A DNA stretch of 64,000 nucleotides from an uncultured Blautia sp. (GCA_900541985.1 UQLX01000011.1:3241-67240); one strand, 5' to 3'; positions 43,635 through 52,743 are shown, counted from the stretch's first letter. Made by a program: numbers and translations. Notes: generated by a model not told the origin, from the letters alone.

Positions 43635-44741
43635 TCAAAGGTAACTGTGACCAGAATGTACCGGATTGAACACCTGACCCTTTACCACCCGGAACACCCT
43701 GTTAATGTGAAACTGATGACTTACAAAATCGTCCAGTCCGGTACAGGTGATCATCGTCTGTATATCGTGGATACTGTCCAGAAGATAGGTCTGTCTGTTG
43801 CTGTCCAGCTCTGACAGTACATCATCCAGAAGAAGCACCGGCGTATCCTTGATCTTTTTCTTTACCAGATAGATCTCTGAAAGTTTCAAAGACAACGCTG
43901 CAGTCCTCTGCTGCCCCTGAGATCCGTATTTTCGGATATCAATCCCGTTTACCATAAAACAGAGATCGTCCCTGTGGGGTCCTGCAGATGTCATTTTCAT
44001 ACGAATATCTCTGTCTCTGTTTTTCCTGAGACATGTTTCAAAGTGATCTGCTTCTGCACTTGGCTCATAGATGACATCCAGAATTTCCTCTCCGCCTGTG
44101 AGATTTTTGTGTATTCCATGAATGACCTGATTCAGCTCTTCAACAAATTCCGTCCTTTTTTCAATGATCTTTCTTCCATACTGTGCCATCTGGATATCCC
44201 AGATATCCAGAGTATCTTTCAGGGACGGATTCAGGGAAAGATCTTTCAGAAGTTTGTTTCGCTGGTTTACAATATGATTGTAGCCTGCAAGATCTGAAAG
44301 GTAGATCTGATCCAGCTGACACAGCTCCAGATCCAGAAATCTTCTTCTCTCTCCCGGTCCGTTCTTGATGATATTAAGGTCTTCCGGTGAAAAAAAGACA
44401 AGATTGACAATACCAAAAAGTTCTCTTGCCTTTTTTACAGGAAGTCCATTTACAGCAGCTCCCTTTGCCCTGTTTTTTCTGAGATGCATATCCAGCTTAT
44501 AGGAAAGTCCGTCTTTTTTTACCATCATCCGGATATGAGCCTCTTCCTGACCAAACCTTATGGTCTCCCGATCCTTACTTCCCTTATGAGATTTCGTGGT
44601 ACCGCAGAGATAGGCTGCTTCCAGAATATTGGTCTTCCCCTGAGCATTGTCACCAAAAAAAATATTCGTTCCCTGATCCAGCTCTAGCTCAAGATTTTTA
44701 TAATTTCTGAAATTTTTTAACTGTATGGACTCTATATACAT
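43635..44741 (-). CDS. recF: DNA replication and repair protein RecF
   Basis: RecF binds gapped DNA and helps load RecA at stalled forks. The 368-residue SMC-like ATPase begins MYIESIQLKNFRNYKNLELE, with Walker A GDNAQGKTN at 30-38. The signature SQGQQRTAALSLKLSE and Walker B PVLLLDDVLSELD follow. It starts 3 bp after the S4-protein stop, in the conserved dnaA-dnaN-yaaA-recF order. Confidence 0.97.
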   Translation of the reverse strand: MYIESIQLKNFRNYKNLELELDQGTNIFFGDNAQGKTNILEAAYLCGTTKSHKGSKDRETIRFGQEEAHIRMMVKKDGLSYKLDMHLRKNRAKGAAVNGLPVKKARELFGIVNLVFFSPEDLNIIKNGPGERRRFLDLELCQLDQIYLSDLAGYNHIVNQRNKLLKDLSLNPSLKDTLDIWDIQMAQYGRKIIEKRTEFVEELNQVIHGIHKNLTGGEEILDVIYEPSAEADHFETCLRKNRDRDIRMKMTSAGPHRDDLCFMVNGIDIRKYGSQGQQRTAALSLKLSEIYLVKKKIKDTPVLLLDDVLSELDSNRQTYLLDSIHDIQTMITCTGLDDFVSHQFHINRVFRVVKGQVFNPVHSGHSYL

Positions 44742-44744
44742 AAT

Positions 44745-44951
44745 TTACCTGATTACTTTAATCTCATTTCCATCGAAGGAAATTACGTCTCCTTCATAAA
44801 CCTTTCTTCCACGACGTTCATCCACCTCGCCGTTTACTCTGACAAGTCCGTCCTGGATCACAAACTTTGCCTCAACACCGTCTTCTACCACTCCGGCAAG
44901 TTTCAAAGCCTGTCCCAGTTTGATAAATTCATCTCTGATCCTGATCTCCAA
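44745..44951 (-). CDS. yaaA: S4-domain RNA-binding protein (YaaA/RlbA)
   Basis: This 68-residue protein is almost only an S4 RNA-binding domain: FIKLGQALKLAGVVEDGVEA, then VRVNGEVDERRGRKVYEGD. Homologues between dnaN and recF bind RNA and are linked to ribosome assembly in Firmicutes. It uses a TTG start at 44951; AGGAGG lies eight bases upstream and no ATG is nearby. It overlaps no gene but sits 12 bp after dnaN and 3 bp before recF. Confidence 0.92.
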   Translation of the reverse strand: MEIRIRDEFIKLGQALKLAGVVEDGVEAKFVIQDGLVRVNGEVDERRGRKVYEGDVISFDGNEIKVIR

Positions 44952-44963
44952 AGTTATTTCCTC

Positions 44964-46079
44964 CTATCTTGACTGATTCTGACTGATATTGACCGGCAAA
45001 ATCAGATAGGTATAAGTTTCCTCTTCATCTCTGATAAAGCACGGAGCTTTCGGGTTCATAAGATGCATATGAATATTCTCATCATCGATTACTTTCAAAG
45101 CATCAATAAGGAATTTAGGATTAAAGCCGATCAGAATATCCTTTCCTTCCTTCACGATATCAATCTCCTCATTCATGGAACCCATGGAGGAATCGATCTT
45201 CAGCTCCATTTTTCCCTCTCTGATATCAATCACGATCGGTTTTTTATCGCCCTCTCTTACAAGAAGAGTTGCTCTGTCAATACAATCCAGGAATTCTTTT
45301 TTATTAATACAGAGCTTTGTATCATAATCACTGGAAAGCATCTGGTCAATGCGGAAATACTCTCCCTCGATCAGTCTGGAAACTACCATAGTCTGATCAA
45401 ACTCAAACAGAATGTGGTTTTTTGTGAAATAAATACTTACCTGATCATCCACCTCACCGGAAAGGATCTTACTGATCTCGCTAAGTGTCTTTCCAGGAAC
45501 GACAATCTTTTTGTCAGAATATTCTCTCTTAAGCGGCATGCGCCTAATGGATATACGATGGCCATCCAGAGATACAATTTTCAGACAATTGTCCTTTATT
45601 TCAAAGAGTTCTCCTGTCATTAAACGATTATTTTCATTTACTGCAATTGAAAACAGAGTCTGTCGGATCATTTCCTTCAGAGTAAACTGAGAAAGAGTCA
45701 GAGATTCTTCTCTTTCAATAACAGGAAGATAAGCAAAATCTTCTCCTGATCTTCCCGGAATGGTAAATTTAGCTTTTTCACAGGTAATGGTTGCCACATA
45801 ATTGTCATCTGTATGGATGCTTACATCATTATCAGGAAGTCGTCTGATGATTTCATAGAAAATTTTGGCATCAAGAGCAATGGTTCCTTTTTCTATAATG
45901 GTACCATCGACAATTGTTTCAATACCAAGTTCCATATCATTTGTTGTAAATTTGATCTGGTTTGTTGAAGCATCAATAAGAATACATTCAAGTATGGGCA
46001 TGGTAGTTTTAGAAGGAACAGCTTTCAAAGAAATATTTACGCTTTTTAATAAACTGGTTTTGGAACAGATAATCTTCAT
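44964..46079 (-). CDS. dnaN: DNA polymerase III beta subunit (sliding clamp)
   Basis: DnaN forms the ring that tethers the polymerase to DNA. The 371-residue protein begins MKIICSKTSLLKSVNISLKA at the ATG at 46079; an in-frame upstream start at 46145 lies in the AT-rich spacer without a ribosome-binding site. Three clamp domains are present, and the C-terminus YTYLILPVNISQNQ carries the loading surface. It is 182 bp downstream of dnaA, and that spacer contains further DnaA boxes. Confidence 0.97.
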   Translation of the reverse strand: MKIICSKTSLLKSVNISLKAVPSKTTMPILECILIDASTNQIKFTTNDMELGIETIVDGTIIEKGTIALDAKIFYEIIRRLPDNDVSIHTDDNYVATITCEKAKFTIPGRSGEDFAYLPVIEREESLTLSQFTLKEMIRQTLFSIAVNENNRLMTGELFEIKDNCLKIVSLDGHRISIRRMPLKREYSDKKIVVPGKTLSEISKILSGEVDDQVSIYFTKNHILFEFDQTMVVSRLIEGEYFRIDQMLSSDYDTKLCINKKEFLDCIDRATLLVREGDKKPIVIDIREGKMELKIDSSMGSMNEEIDIVKEGKDILIGFNPKFLIDALKVIDDENIHMHLMNPKAPCFIRDEEETYTYLILPVNISQNQSR

Positions 46080-46081
46080 GT

Positions 46082-46256
46082 TGTGTATAACTCCCTTCCT
46101 GTTTGAAAATGGCCTTTTAAAAAATATATAATAAAAAATCCGCAATAGCCGTCTTAGGGGCTGTGAATAGTGTGAAAAAGTGCCGGAAAGCCTTTAAACT
46201 CAAGACTTTCAAACTGTATAACTCCGTGTAAAACCGGGGGTAAGGTATGTGGATAA
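46082..46256 (-). other. DnaA-box region between dnaA and dnaN (second part of the origin)
   Basis: The spacer holds one perfect TGTGGATAA (46248-46256), TGTGTATAA at 46082-46090, and TGTGAATAG with one mismatch near 46163. An AT-rich run at about 46113-46135 separates them. In Bacillus subtilis the matching spacer (incC) contains the unwinding site; the same role here is inference. Confidence 0.6.
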
Positions 46257-46261
46257 TTAAG

Positions 46262-47632
46262 TTAACCCTGTGGATTAATCTTTTTTCTTAAGGTGTCAAT
46301 GGAATTTTTTATGTTGTCGTTTGACTGAAGTTCCTTTTCAATTTTTTCAATACCGTGCATAACTGTGGTATGATCCCGGTCTCCAAGGTTCTTTCCGATA
46401 GTCTTCAGAGAAGTATCAATGATATCTCTGCATAAATACATGGCGATCTGTCTCGGCATAACGATTTTGGAGCTTCTTTTGTTGCCGCACAGATCAGCAA
46501 CTGTTACATGGAAGTGTTCTGCAACAACAGAAATGATATATTCCGGTGTGATGACCTTCTGCTGATCTGGAGAAATAATATCTTTCAGTGCTTTTTCTGC
46601 CAGTTCCAGGGTAACCTCCTTTTTTTCAAGCTTGGAGCTGGCCATGACTTTATTAAAAGCTCCTTCCAGCTCACGGATATTGGATTTGATGTTGGTTGCT
46701 ATGTATTTAATGACTTCTTCACTGATATTATAACCATCCATTTCCTCTTTTTTATGAAGGATGGCCATTCTTGTCTCATAATCCGGAAGCGTGATATCTG
46801 CGATCAGGCCCCATTCAAAACGGGAACGAAAGCGTTCTTCCAGAATTTCCATATCTTTTGGAGGTTTATCCGAAGATATGATGATTTGTTTTTTGGCACT
46901 GTGGAGACTGTTAAAAGTATGGAAAAATTCTTCCTGTGTAGACTCTTTTCCTATAATAAACTGGATATCGTCAACAAGAAGAACGTCAATATTTCTGTAT
47001 TTTTCACGGAATTTGGACATTGCTGAATTATTTCCGTTACGAATAGTCTCGATCAGTTCATTTGTAAATTCTTCACTTGTTACATATAGCACCTTGCTGT
47101 TTTCATTATTATCAATGATATAGTGGGCAATGGAATGCATCAGGTGAGTTTTTCCCAGACCGGCACCTCCGTAAATAAAGAGAGGATTGTAGGTATCTCC
47201 CGGAGATTCGGCAACTGCGAGAGCTGCAGCCTGGGCAAACTTGTTATTGCTTCCTACAATAAAACTGTCAAAGGTGTATTTCGGATTCAGGTGTGCTTCT
47301 TCGCAGCGCTGATCACGAAGAGATCTGGATTCAGACTTATTATAGGAAGGAATTTCTTTTTTCGGTACATTTTCAGGAAGAATGAAGTTGATTTCACAGC
47401 TTTCCATGCCTGTTACCTCACAGATTGTGACCTGAAGAGGCAGTCTGTACTTTTTATTTACTATATCAAGCAGAACACTCTGTTCAGAAGGAACAAGAAT
47501 AGTAACGACATTGTCCTTTACTTCATAAACTTTCAAAGGTTTCAGCCATGTATTAAAGGCAACGTTGGCCACATCATATTCTACTTTCAAAATCTGTAGA
47601 ATTTCATCCCATTTTTCGATAACTTTATCCAT
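46262..47632 (-). CDS. dnaA: chromosomal replication initiator protein DnaA
   Basis: DnaA-ATP binds DnaA boxes and opens the origin. The 456-residue protein shows domain I at the N-terminus, an AAA+ domain with Walker A GGAGLGKTH (155-163) and Walker B VLLVDDIQF, and arginine-finger region ILEERFRSRFEWG. The DNA-binding domain IV has the signature GDRDHTTVMHGIEKI. The ATG has GGGAGAG upstream. It heads the minus-strand run to rsmA and is flanked on both sides by DnaA boxes. Confidence 0.98.
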   Translation of the reverse strand: MDKVIEKWDEILQILKVEYDVANVAFNTWLKPLKVYEVKDNVVTILVPSEQSVLLDIVNKKYRLPLQVTICEVTGMESCEINFILPENVPKKEIPSYNKSESRSLRDQRCEEAHLNPKYTFDSFIVGSNNKFAQAAALAVAESPGDTYNPLFIYGGAGLGKTHLMHSIAHYIIDNNENSKVLYVTSEEFTNELIETIRNGNNSAMSKFREKYRNIDVLLVDDIQFIIGKESTQEEFFHTFNSLHSAKKQIIISSDKPPKDMEILEERFRSRFEWGLIADITLPDYETRMAILHKKEEMDGYNISEEVIKYIATNIKSNIRELEGAFNKVMASSKLEKKEVTLELAEKALKDIISPDQQKVITPEYIISVVAEHFHVTVADLCGNKRSSKIVMPRQIAMYLCRDIIDTSLKTIGKNLGDRDHTTVMHGIEKIEKELQSNDNIKNSIDTLRKKINPQG

Positions 47633-47708
47633 TTTTACTCTCCCGGCTGCTGGTTTGCTCAGCTATTTGTTTATATTAAGTCTGAAAGACATAAATATCC
47701 TTATATAT

Positions 47709-47735
47709 ATTATAATAAATAGAAGTTTTTCGCAA
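47709..47735 (-). promoter_or_regulatory. likely dnaA promoter
   Basis: On the minus strand TTGCGA (47730-47735) lies 15 bp before TATAAT (47709-47714); TAATAT two bases further on would give a 17 bp spacer. The region is extremely AT-rich, so the choice is uncertain. The leader is about 70 nt. Confidence 0.45.
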
Positions 47736-47775
47736 TGCTTATTTCAAGATTTATAGTTATACACATTCTTCCACA

Positions 47776-48043
47776 TGTGGATAATGTGGGATGTGTGGAA
47801 AATGTTTAATAAGTTTACATAACATAGACAATAGTGGATAAATAGCCATGGGGATTGTGTATAACTTTCTCCACGCTAAAAATGCTGTAAAATAAAGGAC
47901 TTTATTAACATAATGTGTATAAAAAAGTTGAAAAATGTGGATATTTACGGGGAGAAAATATTAGTTATCCACAAGTTATCCACAAAATGTGGATAACGTT
48001 ACGTCAACTAAATATATCCACATAGAGATGCTGATTATCCAGA
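47776..48043. other. oriC: oriC: DnaA-box cluster between dnaA and rpmH
   Basis: The 558 bp non-coding stretch 47633-48190 contains a dense cluster. Matches to TTATNCACA on either strand are at 47776-47784, 47856-47864, 47914-47922, 47965-47973, 47976-47984 and 47988-47996. One-mismatch copies are at 47833, 47936, 48014 and 48035. The three boxes at 47965-47996 are packed tightly. Gene orientation flips here, with dnaA leftward and rpmH rightward, which supports this as the replication start. Confidence 0.92.
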
Positions 48044-48100
48044 AGGAACAAAAAAAGAGACGGCAATCCCCTGTTTTTGCGGAAAAATCGTAATTTCTGC

Positions 48101-48129
48101 TTGACGAAAAGGGGATTTATGAATATAAT
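48101..48129 (+). promoter_or_regulatory. promoter of rpmH-rnpA
   Basis: TTGACG (48101-48106) and TATAAT (48124-48129) are separated by exactly 17 bp, an almost consensus sigma-A promoter. The leader to rpmH is about 55 nt and includes the strong AAAGGAGGTG ribosome-binding site. Confidence 0.85.
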
Positions 48130-48190
48130 TGAAATGATGTTCTATGAGAAAATTTAAAATTGGATAATAGATAAAGGAGGTGCTTTACCT

Positions 48191-48325
48191 ATGAAAATGA
48201 CATTTCAGCCGAAAAAGAGATCAAGAGCTAAAGTTCACGGATTCAGAGCCCGCATGAGCACAAAGGGCGGCCGTAAAGTATTAGCTGCAAGAAGATTAAA
48301 AGGAAGAAAGCAGTTATCAGCGTAA
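48191..48325 (+). CDS. rpmH: 50S ribosomal protein L34
   Basis: This 44-residue, very basic protein of the large ribosomal subunit reads MKMTFQPKKRSRAKVHGF at the start and contains RMSTKGGRKVLAARRLKG. The usual bacterial L34 is 44-46 residues. It has a near-perfect ribosome-binding site and lies directly right of oriC, followed by an attenuator-like hairpin and rnpA, the universal order. Confidence 0.97.
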   Translation: MKMTFQPKKRSRAKVHGFRARMSTKGGRKVLAARRLKGRKQLSA

Positions 48326-48335
48326 GCTAAGATAT

Positions 48336-48363
48336 AAGACCGCAGTTTTGTGGTCTTTTCTTC
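48336..48363 (+). terminator. terminator/attenuator between rpmH and rnpA
   Basis: AAGACCGCA (48336-48344) pairs with TGTGGTCTT (48349-48357) around a 4-base loop, followed by TTCTTCTAT. Partial termination here would explain the large excess of L34 over RnpA. Confidence 0.65.
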
Positions 48364-48413
48364 TATACAGGAATAATCCTGTACCATTAATTTTGTAATC
48401 AAAGGAGGATTCG

Positions 48414-48776
48414 ATGAAATATTCAGAGTCCTTGAAAAAAAACAGTGATTTTCAACAGGTTTACAGACATGGAACATCTTATGCAAATCGGTATCTGGTG
48501 ATGTACGTACTGGAAAATCAGTACATGAAGAATCGTCTGGGAATATCAGTAAGTAAAAAAGTAGGGAATAGTGTGGTACGCCACAGGGTCACCAGGCTGA
48601 TAAGGGAAAGCTATCGTTTAAACGAACTGTTATTTAAGAATAGTCTGGATATCGTAGTAATAGCCAGGCCGTCAGCAAAGGAAAAAAGCTATCAGGAGAT
48701 CGAAAGCGCATTGCTGCACCTTGCAAGAAAGCATCAGATAGCAGGTGAGAAGAAAAATGAAGAAATTTCTAATTAA
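48414..48776 (+). CDS. rnpA: ribonuclease P protein component
   Basis: RnpA is the protein partner of RNase P RNA in 5' maturation of tRNA. The 120-residue basic protein has the RNR-like motif in NSVVRHRVTRLIRESYR, preceded by NRLGISVSKKVG. AAAGGAGG lies upstream of the ATG. Its 3' end overlaps yidD by 20 bp. Confidence 0.96.
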   Translation: MKYSESLKKNSDFQQVYRHGTSYANRYLVMYVLENQYMKNRLGISVSKKVGNSVVRHRVTRLIRESYRLNELLFKNSLDIVVIARPSAKEKSYQEIESALLHLARKHQIAGEKKNEEISN

Positions 48777-48966
48777 ACTGATACGACTTTATCAGAAATA
48801 TCTGTCACCGATGAAGAGAACAAAATGTCCTTATATTCCCACATGTTCTCAATATGGTTTAGAAGCAATTGAAAAATATGGCGCAGTCAAGGGAGGGTTG
48901 CTTGCCTTATGGAGAATATTAAGGTGCAATCCTTTTTCTCATGGAGGATATGATCCTGTGCCATGA
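48757..48966 (+). CDS. yidD: membrane protein insertion efficiency factor YidD
   Basis: This 69-residue protein assists YidC-dependent membrane insertion. The start MKKFLIKLIRLYQKYLSP is chosen at 48757, overlapping rnpA by 20 bp, with AGGTGAG upstream. The conserved cysteine region TKCPYIPTCSQYGLEAIEKY and the tail NPFSHGGYDPVP are the family signature. An amphipathic N-terminal helix holds it to the membrane. Confidence 0.95.
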   Translation: MKKFLIKLIRLYQKYLSPMKRTKCPYIPTCSQYGLEAIEKYGAVKGGLLALWRILRCNPFSHGGYDPVP

Positions 48967-48983
48967 TCAGGAGGATTTGAAAA

Positions 48984-50276
48984 TTGGAATTGATGATTTT
49001 AGCTACAAAGAACTCGACGCCGATCATCGGTCAGATCTCAGTTGTTATGGGATGGATCATGAACGGTATTTACAAATTCCTTGACGGATTATTCGGAATC
49101 CAGAATCTTGGTCTTTGTATTGTCATTTTCAGTATTCTGATCTATCTTTTTATGACCCCTCTGCAGATTAAACAGCAGAAATTTTCCAAGCTGAGTTCTG
49201 TTATGCAGCCGGAGCTTATGAAGATCCAGAAAAAATATCAGAATAAGAAAGACCAGGTTTCCATGCAGAAAATGCAGGAAGAAACCTCAGCCGTATATCA
49301 GAAATACGGAGTATCACCTACCGGAAGCTGTGTACAGCTTTTGGTCCAGCTGCCGATCCTGTGGTCTCTGTGGCATGTTATCCAGAATATCCCTGCTTAT
49401 GTAGGCAGTGTAAAAAACGTACTTGATGGTGTGGCATCCCAGATCATCGGTGTAAGCGGATACACAAATATCCTTCAGGATTTTATTACCGAAAACAAGA
49501 TGACCCGTGTACGTCTGATCCTTGACGGAAGCACAGCAACTTCCAACTCCGTTATTGACTTTCTGTATGCACTTTCTCCTGACCAGTGGAAGACACTGGG
49601 AGAGATGAATCAGTTTGCTGGATTTTCAGATACGATCAACAGCACAGCATCGGAAATTGCTCATATGCAGAGTTTCCTCGGGCTGAACATTGCAGAAATG
49701 CCATGGAACTATATCAAAGCAGCATTTGTAGGAGGATCTATTCTTCTTGCAGTAGTAGCACTTCTGATCCCGCTGTTATCCTGGGGAACTCAGGTACTGA
49801 ACCTGAAGCTTATGCCGCAGGCAGCACAGAATAATGACGACAGCAATCCGATGGCAAACTCCATGAAAACCATGAACATGGTAATGCCTCTGATGTCTGC
49901 ATTTTTCTGCTTTACCTTCCCTGTAGGTCTTGGTATTTACTGGATCTTCAGTGCAGTTGTGCGAAGCGTGCAGCAGGTTCTGATCAACCGTCATCTGGAT
50001 AAGATGGATATTGAGGTTCTGATCAATGAAAATATGAAAAAGATTGAGGAGAAGAGAGCAAAAGCAGGACTTCCGCCTCAGAAGATCACCAATCAGGCTC
50101 ATCAGAGCGTAAAAAATATCAACAAGATCGATAAAGGAAACAGTGGTTCTCCGGAAGCAGAGCGTGCAAGAAAAGTAGAAGAGTCCTACAAAGAGGCAGT
50201 AAATGCCAAACCGGACAGTATTACGGCAAAAGCAAATCTTGTAAGAAGCTTTGATGAGAGAAACAAGAAGAAATAA
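48984..50276 (+). CDS. yidC: membrane protein insertase YidC/Oxa1
   Basis: YidC inserts proteins into the cytoplasmic membrane alone or with SecYEG. The 430-residue protein has helices at about residues 17-40, 42-62, 100-125, 235-260 and 300-330. GIQNLGLCIVIFSILIYLFM and the family motif SPTGSCVQLLVQLPILWSLW are clear. A long basic tail (about 345-430) may bind ribosomes. The start is a TTG at 48984, nine bases after AGGAGG; an ATG at 48993 is too far from it. It precedes jag as usual. Confidence 0.94.
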   Translation: MELMILATKNSTPIIGQISVVMGWIMNGIYKFLDGLFGIQNLGLCIVIFSILIYLFMTPLQIKQQKFSKLSSVMQPELMKIQKKYQNKKDQVSMQKMQEETSAVYQKYGVSPTGSCVQLLVQLPILWSLWHVIQNIPAYVGSVKNVLDGVASQIIGVSGYTNILQDFITENKMTRVRLILDGSTATSNSVIDFLYALSPDQWKTLGEMNQFAGFSDTINSTASEIAHMQSFLGLNIAEMPWNYIKAAFVGGSILLAVVALLIPLLSWGTQVLNLKLMPQAAQNNDDSNPMANSMKTMNMVMPLMSAFFCFTFPVGLGIYWIFSAVVRSVQQVLINRHLDKMDIEVLINENMKKIEEKRAKAGLPPQKITNQAHQSVKNINKIDKGNSGSPEAERARKVEESYKEAVNAKPDSITAKANLVRSFDERNKKK

Positions 50277-50294
50277 GAAGGAACGGAGGGGTTA

Positions 50295-51245
50295 ATGATG
50301 GAAGAATATGTTCAGTTTTCGGCAAAAACGAAAAATGAAGCTATCACAAAAGCGTGTATTGAGCTGGGCGTATCCAGCGATCAGTTAGATATTCAGGTAG
50401 TTTCTGAAGGAAGCTCCGGGTTCTTTGGATTTGGAAGCAAACCGGCGATCATTAAAGTAAGCAGGATTCAGGAAACTGCAGAGGATGCTGAAATCGAAAA
50501 GATTGTAGATTCAGTAAAACTTGATTCTTTTAAAGAAGAGAAAAAAGCGCCGAAGCCGGTATCCAGACAGAATACAAAGCCTTCTTATAAACCGGAGAAG
50601 AAAGAAGAACCGGCAAAAGAGGTAAAAGAAAAAACAGAAGAACCGAAAGAAAAACAGCCGAAGCCGGTCAAGGAAAAAACTTTCCGCGAAAAACCGGTAA
50701 GAGAGCCAAAAGAAAAGCTTCCGAAAGAAAAACCGGTAAAACCGGCAAGGGAGATCGAAGTGATCTCTGATCCGGAAGAGATCAAAGAGATCGAAGAAAG
50801 AGCTCTTGTATTCCTGAAAGAAGTATTTACTTCCATGGACTTGGGAGAGGTTCAGATCACATCCAAATACAATACAAAAGACGGCTGTCTTGAGGTTGAT
50901 TTTGAAGGCCAGGATATGGGTATCCTCATCGGAAAAAGAGGACAGACTCTTGATTCCCTGCAGTATCTGACCAGTCTTGTGGTAAATAAAGGAAAATCCA
51001 CTTATATTCGTGTAAAACTGGATACAGAGGATTACCGCAGAAGAAGAAAAGAAACACTGGAAAATCTGGCAAGAGGAATTGCCTACAAGGTAAAGAAAAC
51101 CAGAAAGCCGGTAGTTCTTGAGCCGATGAACCCATATGAGAGAAGAATCATCCATTCTGCTCTTCAGGGAAATAAATTTGTGGAGACGGTAAGCGAGGGC
51201 GAAGAGCCTTATCGTCATGTCGTTGTAAAATTAAAAAGATATTAA
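50295..51245 (+). CDS. jag: RNA-binding protein KhpB (Jag)
   Basis: KhpB/Jag is a KH and R3H RNA-binding protein that affects cell elongation and division in Firmicutes. The 316-residue protein has a Jag_N domain (residues 1-55, VQFSAKTKNEAITKACIELG), a Lys/Glu/Pro-rich linker (about 85-155), a KH domain with DMGILIGKRGQTLDSLQYL, and an R3H domain (NPYERRIIHSALQG). Two ATG codons start the frame (50295 and 50298). It follows yidC by 18 bp. Confidence 0.95.
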   Translation: MMEEYVQFSAKTKNEAITKACIELGVSSDQLDIQVVSEGSSGFFGFGSKPAIIKVSRIQETAEDAEIEKIVDSVKLDSFKEEKKAPKPVSRQNTKPSYKPEKKEEPAKEVKEKTEEPKEKQPKPVKEKTFREKPVREPKEKLPKEKPVKPAREIEVISDPEEIKEIEERALVFLKEVFTSMDLGEVQITSKYNTKDGCLEVDFEGQDMGILIGKRGQTLDSLQYLTSLVVNKGKSTYIRVKLDTEDYRRRRKETLENLARGIAYKVKKTRKPVVLEPMNPYERRIIHSALQGNKFVETVSEGEEPYRHVVVKLKRY

Positions 51246-51267
51246 GATGTAGATACATCTGACAAAA

Positions 51268-51341
51268 AATGTTATTCTAGGTGAAAGCGTGAATAATACG
51301 GACTTGACGTAGGCTTTTTCCCGGAATAACATTTTTTTTAG
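51268..51341 (+). terminator. long-loop hairpin with T-run between jag and mnmE
   Basis: AATGTTATTC (51268-51277) pairs with GAATAACATT (51324-51333), and flanking A and T runs extend it; eight T follow. Inner pairings (GG with CC, GAAAGC with GCTTTT) could make one long structure. It ends 13 bp before the mnmE ribosome-binding site. A TTGACG-17-TAACAT promoter-like pair lies within it. Confidence 0.55.
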
Positions 51342-51355
51342 GAGGAAAAACAATT

Positions 51356-52729
51356 ATGGAGACTACGATAGCAGCAATCTCCACTGCTATGAGTGCTTCC
51401 GGTATCGGAATTGTACGGATCAGCGGTGAAGATGCCATGAATGTGATTGCAAGGATCTACCGTTCCAAAAACGGCAGAAAGAATATAAAAGAAGTAAAGA
51501 CACATACCATTCACTATGGATATATTTATGACGGAGATGAAACAGTGGATGAGGTTCTTGTAATGGTCATGCGGGGACCAAAAACCTACACTGGTGAAGA
51601 TACGGTGGAGATTGACTGTCACGGCGGCGTTTATGCCATGAAGAGGGTTCTGGAAACGGTATTAAAAAACGGAGCCCAGGTAGCAGAGCCGGGAGAGTTT
51701 ACCAAGCGTGCGTTCCTGAACGGAAGGCTGGATCTTTCCCAGGCAGAGGCGGTCATGGATGTGATCCAGGCAAAGAGCGAGGTGGCGCTGAAAAGCTCGG
51801 TCCAGCAGCTGAAGGGATCTGTGCTCCGTGCAGTAAAAGAGATCCGCGGAAAGCTTCTCCATCATATTGCTTATATAGAAACCGCTCTGGATGATCCGGA
51901 GCACTTTGATCTGGAAGGATATCCTCAGGAGCTTCTGGAAGTGGCGGAAGAGCAGAAGAAAAAAGTTCAGAAGCTGCTAAGCTCTGCAGATGACGGAAAA
52001 ATGATCCAGGAAGGGATCCGTACCGTTATTCTCGGAAAGCCCAATGCAGGAAAATCTTCTCTTTTGAACTTTCTGGTAGGAGAAGACAGGGCGATTGTTA
52101 CAGAGATTGCCGGAACGACCAGAGATACCCTGGAGGAATACATTTCCCTTCATGGGATCAGCCTCAGGATCATTGATACCGCAGGAATCCGCGAGACAGA
52201 GGATGTGGTAGAAAAAATCGGTGTGGAAAAGGCGCGCCAGATGGCAGAAAAAGCAGACCTGATCCTGTATGTGGTGGATTCTTCTCAGCCTCTGGATGAA
52301 AATGATCAGGAGATCATGGAGCTTTTGAGTGGAAGAAAAAGTATCGTGATCTATAATAAAACAGACCTTGCTTCCGCAGTGGATATGGGAAGTCTGAAGG
52401 AAAAAACAGGAAGTCAGGTGATTCCGGTTTCCGTAGTGGAGGAAACCGGGGTAGAAGAGCTGGAAAAAGCCATCAGGGAGATGTTTTTCCAGGGAGAGAT
52501 TTCCTTTGACGATGAGGTTTATATTACAAATGCAAGACATAAGGCAGCCCTGGAGGAAGCCGAAAAGAGTCTGGAAATGGTTACAGAAAGCATTGAGGCG
52601 GGAATGCCCGAGGACTTCTTTTCCATTGATCTTATGGGAGCCTACGAGGCTCTGGGAAGGATCCTGGGAGAAAGCCTGGGAGAAGATCTGGTAAATGAGA
52701 TCTTTTCCAAGTTCTGCGTGGGCAAGTAA
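51356..52729 (+). CDS. mnmE: tRNA modification GTPase MnmE
   Basis: MnmE works with MnmG to add carboxymethylaminomethyl groups to U34 of certain tRNAs. The 457-residue protein has the N-terminal folate-binding domain (IAAISTAMSASGIGIVRISG), and a G domain with GKPNAGKSS (about 226), the G2/G3 region IAGTTRDTL and DTAGIRET, and NKTD. The C-terminus FCVGK provides the essential Cys motif. The gene lies 14 bp before mnmG. Confidence 0.97.
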   Translation: METTIAAISTAMSASGIGIVRISGEDAMNVIARIYRSKNGRKNIKEVKTHTIHYGYIYDGDETVDEVLVMVMRGPKTYTGEDTVEIDCHGGVYAMKRVLETVLKNGAQVAEPGEFTKRAFLNGRLDLSQAEAVMDVIQAKSEVALKSSVQQLKGSVLRAVKEIRGKLLHHIAYIETALDDPEHFDLEGYPQELLEVAEEQKKKVQKLLSSADDGKMIQEGIRTVILGKPNAGKSSLLNFLVGEDRAIVTEIAGTTRDTLEEYISLHGISLRIIDTAGIRETEDVVEKIGVEKARQMAEKADLILYVVDSSQPLDENDQEIMELLSGRKSIVIYNKTDLASAVDMGSLKEKTGSQVIPVSVVEETGVEELEKAIREMFFQGEISFDDEVYITNARHKAALEEAEKSLEMVTESIEAGMPEDFFSIDLMGAYEALGRILGESLGEDLVNEIFSKFCVGK

Positions 52730-52743
52730 GGAGGACGTGACAG

